NCBI GenBank assembly: GCA_022561095.1
Contig: JADFRV010000152.1
Span: 1-5,515 of the forward strand
Source: Chloroflexota bacterium
Lineage (GTDB): Bacteria > Chloroflexota > Dehalococcoidia > SM23-28-2 > RBG-16-64-32
Direction: 5' to 3'
DNA: 5,515 nt
Position 1 is the stretch's first letter. Each line of letters opens with the position of its first letter. This document shows, piece by piece, positions 1 to 4,594 of the stretch. Both the position numbers and the translations under genes were made by a program. Under the pieces are notes generated by a model. It saw nothing but the letters and a program-made list of their open reading frames with translations. It searched no databases and had not been told where the DNA came from.

Positions 1-309
1 TCCACGATCTACGGTCCTGGCGAAATCAATTCACCCCGAGCGATACCCAGTTTTATCCGGAATTTGCTTTCAGGTCGTAGACCGATCATTTACGGTAACG
101 GTTTGGATGTCAATGATTACTTGTTTGTCAGGGATGCGGCAATGGGAACCAGACTGGCTCTGGAGAAGATCTCAGAAGCTCCGGGGATCTACAACCTCGG
201 TTCCAGCCGTGGCTTTTCGACATGGCGGATTGCTAGGATGGTCAAACGCCTCATGAATGTCGAGATGGAGCCTCGGTACGCACCAGCACGCGGGCCGAGA
301 ACTTCCTGA
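1..309 (+). CDS. NAD-dependent epimerase/dehydratase, C-terminal fragment (both ends incomplete)
   Basis: The frame is open from base 1 to a TGA at 307-309 and starts upstream of the window. It reads as the C-terminal half of an extended short-chain dehydrogenase of the UDP-glucose 4-epimerase/nucleotide-sugar dehydratase type. Visible are the YGPGE motif (residues 4-8), the substrate-loop segment AIPSFIRNLLSG, then PIIYGNG, the conserved DYLFVRDAA, and the GIYNLGSSRG segment followed by IARMVKRLMNV and YAPAR. Family members normally continue from YAPAR into PGDxRxS and another 40-50 residues. Here similarity stops at the Arg codon at 289-291 and only a few unrelated codons precede the stop. 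The Rossmann NAD site and the catalytic YxxxK would lie before the window. GC is about 50%, visibly lower than the rest of the window. It is therefore a broken or chimeric end rather than an intact gene. The family is clear; the exact sugar substrate cannot be told. Confidence 0.8.
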   Translation, partial: STIYGPGEINSPRAIPSFIRNLLSGRRPIIYGNGLDVNDYLFVRDAAMGTRLALEKISEAPGIYNLGSSRGFSTWRIARMVKRLMNVEMEPRYAPARGPRTS

Positions 310-535
310 CTATGGGATCATCCTCGACCAGCAGGACCACCTCGCCGGCGTCGACGATCGCGTTGCCGTCCACGTCCGACGTGCGGCTCCCCTGAGCGTG
401 GTCGACATAAAGTGGAAACGGCGTCAGGTGACGGATATCGTGCGTGACCCCCGAGGGGAAGGTCTTCACCGCCTCCTGATGCAGCCGGGCCGACCGGGGA
501 TGAAGGCGGCGGTAGACCTCCTGAATCGTGGTCAC
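251..535 (-). CDS. Glutamate-1-semialdehyde aminomutase-like aminotransferase, N-terminal fragment fused to a receiver scrap
   Basis: The start is GTG at 535-533, sharing GTGA with the stop of the upstream dehydrogenase; GAGGAG inside that gene's last codons is a well-placed ribosome site. Residues 1-62 match the N-terminus of class III PLP-dependent aminotransferases of the glutamate-1-semialdehyde 2,1-aminomutase group: a short helix, then FPSGVTHDIRHLTPFPLYV, a Gly-Ser, and DVDGNAIVD, the strand that opens the substrate-binding half. Family members are about 430 residues long. The PLP-binding Lys and the whole large domain are missing. From residue ~63 the frame turns into a receiver-domain start (VVLLVEDDPIVRKFSARVL) and then, after about residue 85, into the antisense of the epimerase fragment, ending at a TGA at 253-251. 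The product as read cannot be a working aminotransferase. In intact form the gene was probably co-translated with the dehydrogenase and acted on an amino acid or amino-keto acid. Confidence 0.75.
   Translation of the reverse strand: MTTIQEVYRRLHPRSARLHQEAVKTFPSGVTHDIRHLTPFPLYVDHAQGSRTSDVDGNAIVDAGEVVLLVEDDPIVRKFSARVLVRTEAPSRHS
281..346 (-). pseudogene. Response-regulator receiver domain fragment (about 22 codons)
   Basis: The segment reads VVLLVEDDPIVRKFSARVL on the - strand. This is the canonical first strand and first helix of a CheY-like receiver: hydrophobic beta-1, the acidic pair ED-D that binds magnesium, then P-x-VR and a helix ending in ARVL. It fits the receiver of a response regulator or the C-terminal receiver of a hybrid histidine kinase. 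The phosphorylated Asp and everything downstream are absent, as is any start. It sits between an aminotransferase start and an antisense epimerase end, and belongs to neither. The edges are approximate because the junctions lie in sequence compatible with both sides. Confidence 0.6.
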
Positions 536-1602
536 TCCATCTCCTCACGCGGCTGGGGCCGGGGGCGGAGATAGGGCACGACCGGCAGATCTCGCATCGA
601 TAGCAAGCCCACGGCGCGGCTTCGCGAGACGGCTGGGATACAGTTGGTCACGATGGCAGAGGTAGCCTGGTCACCCTCAATGCCCCCCGGCACGCGCACC
701 TCGACCGGCGGCGTGCCGTCGATGCGGATCACGTCTCGCGGATCGTCGGCTCCCAGGGACATCTCAAGATCGAGCCTCACCACCTCGCGCCCGGCCGAGA
801 CTCCACGCACGGACTGGCGCAGCCCGCGAACGTAGCCGCGCTCCACGGAGAAGTATTCGGTCTTATGGCGCCCCTGCGCGATTAGCGGCTCTAGCGTCTC
901 CGCAACGTCATCCAGCCGCCAGCCCATGGTGTCGGCGATCATGAGGAGAGACTCCCGCAGCCCCACATGGCCGATAGCGCCATCGTTGGCGCCGCGCTGG
1001 AACCCCTCCACACTCAGCCCCACACCCACCTTACGCTGGAGGTTCATGCGCCGCGTTCCCACGTCCACTACGCGCTCGACGCGGATCGAACGCACCTGCT
1101 GGCTGGCGGTAGCCAGCACCAGCGGCAGGAAGTCCATAACAAATCCGGGATTCACCCCCGTCCCCAACACCCGCACGCCGGTCTCACGGGCGCGGCGGTC
1201 CAGCTTACTCGAAATCTCCGGGTAGCGGACCCAGGGGAACGCCAGCTCCTCACAGCTGGAGATGACGCTCTTCTCAGCGGAGACGATGGACATGAGCTGA
1301 GGATAGACCGTTGTCAGCGCTGAGCTGGTGCTATGGACGACTACGTCCGCGTAGACGTCCTTCAGCAACGGCTCCGCCTCATAGGCGACGGTAATGCCGA
1401 GAGTGCGTCCGGCGTTCGCCGCCTCACCCAGATCAAGGCCCGCCTTGGACGGGTGGGCGTCAATGGCGCCCACTATCTCGATCTCCGGCCGGTTGAGGCA
1501 GAGCCGCACCACCTCGGCGCCAATAGCGCCGATCCCATAGTGTATGATCCGTATCCTCTCCTGCGTCACGTAAGGCTCCACATTCCAGGGCTTATCGGGC
1601 AT
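532..1602 (-). CDS. 2,4-diaminopentanoate dehydrogenase-like / DapB-like NAD(P)-dependent oxidoreductase
   Basis: The product is a 356-residue cytoplasmic oxidoreductase. Residues 17-60 form a Rossmann fold: RIIHYGIGAIGAEVV with GxGxxG at 23-28, then a second strand ending in IVGAID (Asp49). Later come VVVHSTSS (87-94), SSCEELAFPW (115-124), GTGVNPGF (147-154) and HVGLRES (212-218). These fit the family of dihydrodipicolinate reductase-like enzymes typified by clostridial 2,4-diaminopentanoate dehydrogenase of ornithine fermentation, normally about 340-350 residues, so it looks full length. True DapB is about 250-270 residues with a different C-terminal domain, so lysine biosynthesis is unlikely. 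The real substrate is unknown; an amino acid or imine is inferred. ATG at 1602 has only a distant GGAG. GTG at 1569 (residue 12) has GGAG six bases upstream and sits just before the first strand, so it may be the true start. The stop overlaps the next gene's GTG by 4 nt, implying a two-gene operon with the aminotransferase. Confidence 0.82.
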   Translation of the reverse strand: MPDKPWNVEPYVTQERIRIIHYGIGAIGAEVVRLCLNRPEIEIVGAIDAHPSKAGLDLGEAANAGRTLGITVAYEAEPLLKDVYADVVVHSTSSALTTVYPQLMSIVSAEKSVISSCEELAFPWVRYPEISSKLDRRARETGVRVLGTGVNPGFVMDFLPLVLATASQQVRSIRVERVVDVGTRRMNLQRKVGVGLSVEGFQRGANDGAIGHVGLRESLLMIADTMGWRLDDVAETLEPLIAQGRHKTEYFSVERGYVRGLRQSVRGVSAGREVVRLDLEMSLGADDPRDVIRIDGTPPVEVRVPGGIEGDQATSAIVTNCIPAVSRSRAVGLLSMRDLPVVPYLRPRPQPREEME

Positions 1603-1603
1603 C

Positions 1604-1792
1604 GGCTAAGAACTCCAGAGTCTACGAACCATTGCAAGGTAAACGAGCCCTTCCCTATATCCGTTTCCCTAAGTCGCCATTATCGCCGAAAGCAGGCCGT
1701 TCGCCAAGTTGCGAGCGCAGCCCCCCGGCCTTCAGCCGTCCACCTCTGCCTCCCAATGAATCCTATCTTCAAAGAGAGGCCAAGAACTCCAG
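1604..1792. repeat. Imperfect 15 bp direct repeat flanking the hydrolase-dehydrogenase gap
   Basis: GGCTAAGAACTCCAG at 1604-1618 and GGCCAAGAACTCCAG at 1778-1792 differ at one base. Read on the - strand, the second copy encodes LEFLA, the typical C-terminal helix of the alpha/beta hydrolase. The first copy lies just upstream of the dehydrogenase start and supplies its only GGAG. The region between the copies (1619-1777) contains the hydrolase stop, a candidate promoter and no gene that I can recognise. The pair may be a small duplication remnant or a coincidence. Confidence 0.5.
1679..1707 (-). promoter_or_regulatory. Candidate sigma-70-type promoter for the dehydrogenase/aminotransferase operon
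   Basis: On the - strand, TTGGCG (1707-1702) is followed after exactly 17 bases by GATAAT (1684-1679). The boxes match 4/6 and 5/6 of the consensus. Transcription would start near 1672, giving a leader of roughly 70 nt before the ATG at 1602. It lies in the 166 bp gap after the hydrolase, so the dehydrogenase need not depend on hydrolase transcription. Assignment rests on the sequence pattern only. Confidence 0.4.
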
Positions 1793-2584
1793 CACCAATC
1801 GGTTAAACGTCTCCGGATCCTCGAAGTAGACCGAGTGTCCAGCGCCGGGCACCACCACCATCCGCGCGCCTGGTATGAGACGGCAGGCCACCTCCATGAG
1901 CGCGGGCGGCATCACCTCATCGTGCTCCCCGCCGATGAACAGCACCGGAGCCTTGATGGCGGCCAACTGCTCGCGGCTGGCGGCCGCCTCCTGGTCGCGT
2001 TCCAGCGCGCGCAGCCGCTGAACCCCCTCCTCCGTCTGGAGGCGGTTCGGGCCCTCCTCATTCAGAAGGCGGATCTGCTTGTAGAGGAACGCCCTCTGCT
2101 TCTCCCGTCGCGCGAAACCGGGTGCCAGCGCCCGCTTCACCCCATCGCGGCGACGGCGGTCCCATATGGCGCGGGCGTTCGTCCGCAGCTCCTCGTCCGC
2201 GGCCAGCCAGACCTCCCGCCGCATGCCGGCGAACGTGTTCCCCATCACCAGCGCCCTCACCCGCTGCGGGTAGGCGATGGTGAAGCCCAGGCAGGTCAGC
2301 CCACCCATGGACTGGGCAACCAGCGTCGCCTGCTCAATGCCCAGATGGTCCAGCAGAGCGTGCAGGTCCTCCACGAACGCCGCCGGGCCTGCGTCCTGTC
2401 CATCCAGGGAAAGCCCCCAGCCGCGGTGGTCGAAGGTAATACAGCGGTAGTCGTGGGAGAGCATGGGTACCTGCTGCCACCAGCTCAGGTGGTTGCCACC
2501 GGCCCCGTGGGCGAACACCACCGCCGGCCCTTTGCCCTGCTCCTGATAGTAGAGGTTGACTCCGTTGATCTCTGCAGTAGCCAT
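1769..2584 (-). CDS. Alpha/beta hydrolase fold protein
   Basis: The product has 271 residues, usual for single-domain alpha/beta hydrolases, with no signal peptide, so it is probably cytoplasmic. The oxyanion-hole region is AHGAGGNHLSWW (25-36), followed by FDHRGWGLS (51-59). The nucleophile elbow is AQSMGG with Ser92, where Ala replaces the first Gly of GxSxG. The catalytic acid is Asp222 in GGEHDEVMPP and the catalytic His is His250 in GAGHSVYFEDP. All triad members are present. An Arg-rich helical cap spans about 120-205. The overall pattern resembles 3-oxoadipate enol-lactonase, epoxide or ester hydrolases, but the substrate cannot be read from sequence. ATG at 2584 is the natural start, since the first beta-strand (EINGVNLYYQEQG) follows at once. 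It has no clear Shine-Dalgarno; a weak TTGCTA (2625-2620), 15 bp, TATACC (2604-2599) would give a nearly leaderless mRNA. The neighbours do not indicate a pathway. Confidence 0.88.
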   Translation of the reverse strand: MATAEINGVNLYYQEQGKGPAVVFAHGAGGNHLSWWQQVPMLSHDYRCITFDHRGWGLSLDGQDAGPAAFVEDLHALLDHLGIEQATLVAQSMGGLTCLGFTIAYPQRVRALVMGNTFAGMRREVWLAADEELRTNARAIWDRRRRDGVKRALAPGFARREKQRAFLYKQIRLLNEEGPNRLQTEEGVQRLRALERDQEAAASREQLAAIKAPVLFIGGEHDEVMPPALMEVACRLIPGARMVVVPGAGHSVYFEDPETFNRLVLEFLASL

Positions 2585-2675
2585 CGTGCTGGGCCGATGG
2601 TATACGACATCCGCACACCTAGCAACCGGCCAGATGGTAACATGGCCCGGGAAGACCAGTTGGCTGAGAGCGTGT

Positions 2676-2694
2676 TAATCCACACTGTGGATAA
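2676..2694. promoter_or_regulatory. Back-to-back DnaA-box-like sites
   Basis: TGTGGATAA at 2686-2694 is, on the - strand, a perfect TTATCCACA, the classic high-affinity DnaA box. TAATCCACA at 2676-2684 on the + strand matches it at 8 of 9 bases. Together they make the perfect 15 bp inverted repeat ATCCACACTGTGGAT (2678-2692) with a single central C. The sites end just before where a -35 box would lie for the TATAAT at 2718. DnaA is known to act as a transcription factor at nucleotide-metabolism promoters such as guaB and nrdAB in E. coli; that it acts here is inference. Another dimeric regulator could also use this palindrome. Confidence 0.5.
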
Positions 2695-2707
2695 CCATTT
2701 ACGAAAT

Positions 2708-2723
2708 CGCTATAGCGTATAAT
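2708..2723 (+). promoter_or_regulatory. Promoter -10 element with adjoining palindrome, for the Hpt fusion gene
   Basis: TATAAT at 2718-2723 is a perfect -10 box; initiation near 2730 would leave about a 20 nt leader before ATG 2750. No good -35 sits at the normal spacing (CCATTT at 2695-2700; TTTACG at 2698-2703 is only 14 bp away), which would fit a regulated promoter. Directly upstream is the perfect 10 bp palindrome CGCTATAGCG (2708-2717), a possible operator. A second -10-like TACAAT at 2736-2741 would start transcription at the ATG itself. Confidence 0.5.
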
Positions 2724-2749
2724 CGCCAAATGGCCTACAATAGCGATGG

Positions 2750-4216
2750 ATGGCACGTGCCACAAAAGATACGAAGAACTTCTCCTCGGGAGACGCGGTA
2801 GCTCCCAGGCGCAGCATCCGTCGCCGACCGCACCTCATGCTTCCGCCGCTTCCCGCACCAGCGGTACAGGCTCCAGAACCCCCTGCACCGGAACCTGAGC
2901 GCACTACAGCTATCGAACCCTCCCCCTTTGCGATGGCTTCAACGGGCAATGGGATAGGTGCCAAACCGAAGCGCAGGCGCGGCAGCCGCGGCGGACGGCG
3001 CCACAAGAAAGCCGCCGCCGCCATAGCCGAACCGCAGGCGGCAGAGCCCATCGCCCCGGTGGAAGAGCAGCAACCCGACCCGCAGGCTAAGCCAACACGA
3101 AGGCGCGGCAGCCGCGGCGGGCAACGCCACAAGAAGACCACCGCCGCCACCGACAAAGCCGAGCCGCAGGCGGCAGAGCCTACCACCCCGGTGGAGGAGC
3201 AGCAACCCGAACCGCAGACCAAGCCCAAACGGCAGCGTGGCGGTCAACGTAGCAAGAAGGCAACCGCTGACGCCAGGCCTTCCCGCGTCACCGCCAGACC
3301 ACCTCTCACCACCACCCGCGCCCGCACACCGGTTACCGGCGCTCCCACCGAAGATGTGCCCGCTCCCTTCGCTCACCCAGCCGAGTATGAGTTCGCCCGC
3401 ATCCTGGACTTCTACGGTATCACCTGGCAGTACGAGCCCCGCTCCTTCCCCCTCCGCTGGGAGCACGGCCACGTAGCGGAAGCGTTCACCCCGGACTTCT
3501 ACCTGCCGGACCTCAACATGTACATTGAGATCACCACACTCAAGACAGGCCTCACCGCCGAGAAGAACCGCAAGATGCGCCTGCTTAAACAGCTCCACCC
3601 CGAAGTGAACATTAAGCTGCTCAAGAAGCGCGACTACCTGCGCCTGCTGGCTAAGTACGGCTACGGCCCCCTAGCCCCGGAGCAGGTGCCCGAAATAGAC
3701 CGCGTCCTGATCCCCGTCACCAAGCTTCAGCGACGCGTCGGCGAGCTGGGCGCCCTCATCAGCCACGACTACGCCGACAAGGAGCCAGTGCTCATCGGTA
3801 TTCTACGGGGAGTTATCTGCTTCATGTCCGACCTCATGCGAAGCATCTCGATCCCCGCTGCTGCCGTCGACTTCATGTCGGTCTCTTCCTACGAGGGCAA
3901 CGGTTCCGGCGCCGTGCGCATCCTCAAGGACCTGGATGAGAACATCAAGGGCCGCGATGTCATCCTCGTGGAGGACATCGTGGACACGGGGATGACCCTG
4001 AATCACATCATTGAGTACCTGCAGTCCAAGCGCCCCGCCTCCCTGAAGGTGTGTACGCTACTGGACAAGCAGGTCCGTCGCATCGCCAACGTGCCACTGG
4101 ACTACATCGGGTTCGAGATCCCCGATGAGTTCGTCGTCGGCTACGGGTTGGACTTCCGGCAGCGGTTCCGCAACCTGCCATTCATCGCCGTCCTGAAGCA
4201 CGATCTCCTACCCTAG
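2750..4216 (+). CDS. Hypoxanthine phosphoribosyltransferase fused to a PD-(D/E)XK-like domain and basic repeats
   Basis: This 488-residue multidomain protein contains a complete Hpt enzyme at residues ~311-488, the usual ~180-residue length. That enzyme converts hypoxanthine or guanine plus PRPP to IMP or GMP in purine salvage. Diagnostic motifs are GILRG (350-354, PPi loop), the flexible loop SSYEGNGSG (379-387) followed by ILKDLDENI, the PRPP loop VILVEDIVDTGMTL (404-417; Glu408/Asp409, Asp412), LLDK (437-440) and IGFEIPDEFVVGYGLDF (453-469). Residues ~208-306 look like a PD-(D/E)XK nuclease fold: a Glu-containing helix EYEFARILDFYGI, YEPRSFPL, then FTPDFYLPDLNMYIEI with Asp249 and Glu260. 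The third catalytic position is Thr262 rather than Lys. Residues 71-172 are Lys/Arg/Gly repeats and 1-70 are Pro/Ala-rich and probably disordered. ATG 2750 lacks a Shine-Dalgarno. The gene stands alone, with its own promoter and terminator. The Hpt call is firm; the nuclease-fold call is good but its activity is uncertain. Confidence 0.9.
   Translation: MARATKDTKNFSSGDAVAPRRSIRRRPHLMLPPLPAPAVQAPEPPAPEPERTTAIEPSPFAMASTGNGIGAKPKRRRGSRGGRRHKKAAAAIAEPQAAEPIAPVEEQQPDPQAKPTRRRGSRGGQRHKKTTAATDKAEPQAAEPTTPVEEQQPEPQTKPKRQRGGQRSKKATADARPSRVTARPPLTTTRARTPVTGAPTEDVPAPFAHPAEYEFARILDFYGITWQYEPRSFPLRWEHGHVAEAFTPDFYLPDLNMYIEITTLKTGLTAEKNRKMRLLKQLHPEVNIKLLKKRDYLRLLAKYGYGPLAPEQVPEIDRVLIPVTKLQRRVGELGALISHDYADKEPVLIGILRGVICFMSDLMRSISIPAAAVDFMSVSSYEGNGSGAVRILKDLDENIKGRDVILVEDIVDTGMTLNHIIEYLQSKRPASLKVCTLLDKQVRRIANVPLDYIGFEIPDEFVVGYGLDFRQRFRNLPFIAVLKHDLLP
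2960..3265 (+). repeat. Tandem in-frame repeat encoding basic RG/K-rich and acidic Pro/Glu blocks
   Basis: Unit 1 (2960-3085, 42 codons) and unit 2 (3086-3217, 44 codons) share the core AKPxRRRGSRGGxRHKK followed by an Ala-rich stretch and EPQAAEPxxPVEEQQPxPQ. A third, shortened copy, TKPKRQRGGQRSKK, starts at 3218. Each unit alternates a strongly positive RGG-like block with a negative Pro/Glu block. Such blocks often bind RNA or DNA or drive weak multivalent contacts. DNA identity between the units is high but not perfect, so the duplication is recent to moderately old, and copy number may vary between strains. Confidence 0.85.
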
Positions 4217-4250
4217 CGCCCGCCTACCGGACAGGCAGGCTTTTGCGCTA
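4214..4250 (+). terminator. Rho-independent terminator after the Hpt fusion gene
   Basis: GCC-C-GCCT (4218-4225) pairs with AGGC-A-GGC (4233-4240) across a 7-base loop, with one C/A mismatch, and is followed by TTTT (4241-4244). It starts two bases after the stop codon. TAGCGC (4214-4219, including the stop) is perfectly inverted as GCGCTA (4245-4250), so a longer alternative stem is possible. The T-run is short, so efficiency is uncertain. Confidence 0.6.
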
Positions 4251-4594
4251 ACCAAAGGGTTCACCTTCTTTTCAGTCTTCGCCATCCTCAATAGGATAGG
4301 GGCGCTCCGTCTAGCTTTCGAGAGAATACGTATCGTCTACGCCCGTGGCGGGCTGCCAAGTGACGATGGAGGTCGTACCAGTCCTTGACAACCTCTCCGT
4401 ATAGAGCGAGAATAACGGTGCTCTCCAAGAGACACTTAGCGAGAGCGGATAAAGGGGATCGCGGAGCGGAAGGGCAACCGGAAGCCTAAGCGAGAACCGG
4501 AAGCCGCAGCAGCGAAGGTCATTTGGGGAGCGTTTCTTATTGCCCTGACCCATCCCCGGATCGCCGCCTGGCGTATCCTAGTAAGCGGAACGGC
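4251..4594. other. Intergenic region upstream of the DUF547 gene
   Basis: These 344 bp hold no gene that I can support. There is no tRNA-like cloverleaf and no recognisable protein in any frame. It contains a TTGACA-based promoter candidate (4385-4413) and an 11 bp direct repeat, AACCGGAAGCC, at 4476-4486 and 4495-4505 (19 bp period). The stretch 4440-4520 is purine-rich on the + strand. A TTG at 4523 extends the DUF547 frame upstream by 24 codons, but the extension has no family features. Confidence 0.5.
4385..4413 (+). promoter_or_regulatory. Candidate promoter for the DUF547 gene
   Basis: A perfect -35 TTGACA (4385-4390) is followed after 17 bp by GAGAAT (4408-4413), 4/6 to the -10 consensus; TATAGA at 4400-4405 is too close to serve with this -35. 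Initiation near 4420 would leave a leader of about 175 nt before ATG 4595, long for a simple gene. Confidence 0.35.

Larger units (their letters stand above)
2585..2749. other. Divergent intergenic control region
   Basis: These 165 bp separate the hydrolase (-) from the Hpt fusion gene (+) and must carry both promoters. The hydrolase-proximal part (2585-2670) shows only the weak TTGCTA/TATACC pair. The distal part (2671-2749) is noticeably AT-rich for this window. It holds an inverted pair of DnaA-box-like sites, the palindrome CGCTATAGCG, TATAAT, and ATCGCTA (2706-2712) repeated inverted as TAGCGAT (2741-2747). No small ORF with coding character was seen. Confidence 0.6.

Noticed and set aside
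1603..1768. Terminator hairpin after the hydrolase (CGGC-TGAAG-GCCG on the - strand)
   Set aside because: A four-base stem with no T-run; too weak to call.
1835..2722. 295-codon + strand frame opposite the alpha/beta hydrolase
   Set aside because: The - strand frame has a full catalytic triad and family layout; the + strand product is His/Arg/Leu-rich with no motif, a typical high-GC shadow.
2585..2749. Replication origin because of the DnaA boxes
   Set aside because: Only one perfect and one near-perfect box, no cluster, no long AT-rich unwinding element and no dnaA, dnaN or parAB neighbours; a promoter role fits better.
2710..3598. Long - strand reading frames (172 and 219 codons) opposite the Hpt fusion gene, with Gly/Leu-rich products
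   Set aside because: They are low-complexity mirror images of the Pro/Ala/Arg-rich repeat region; the + strand frame carries recognisable domains and clean boundaries.
4311..4553. 80-codon - strand frame in the gap before the DUF547 gene
   Set aside because: No ribosome site, no recognisable domain and no neighbour support; not distinguishable from chance.
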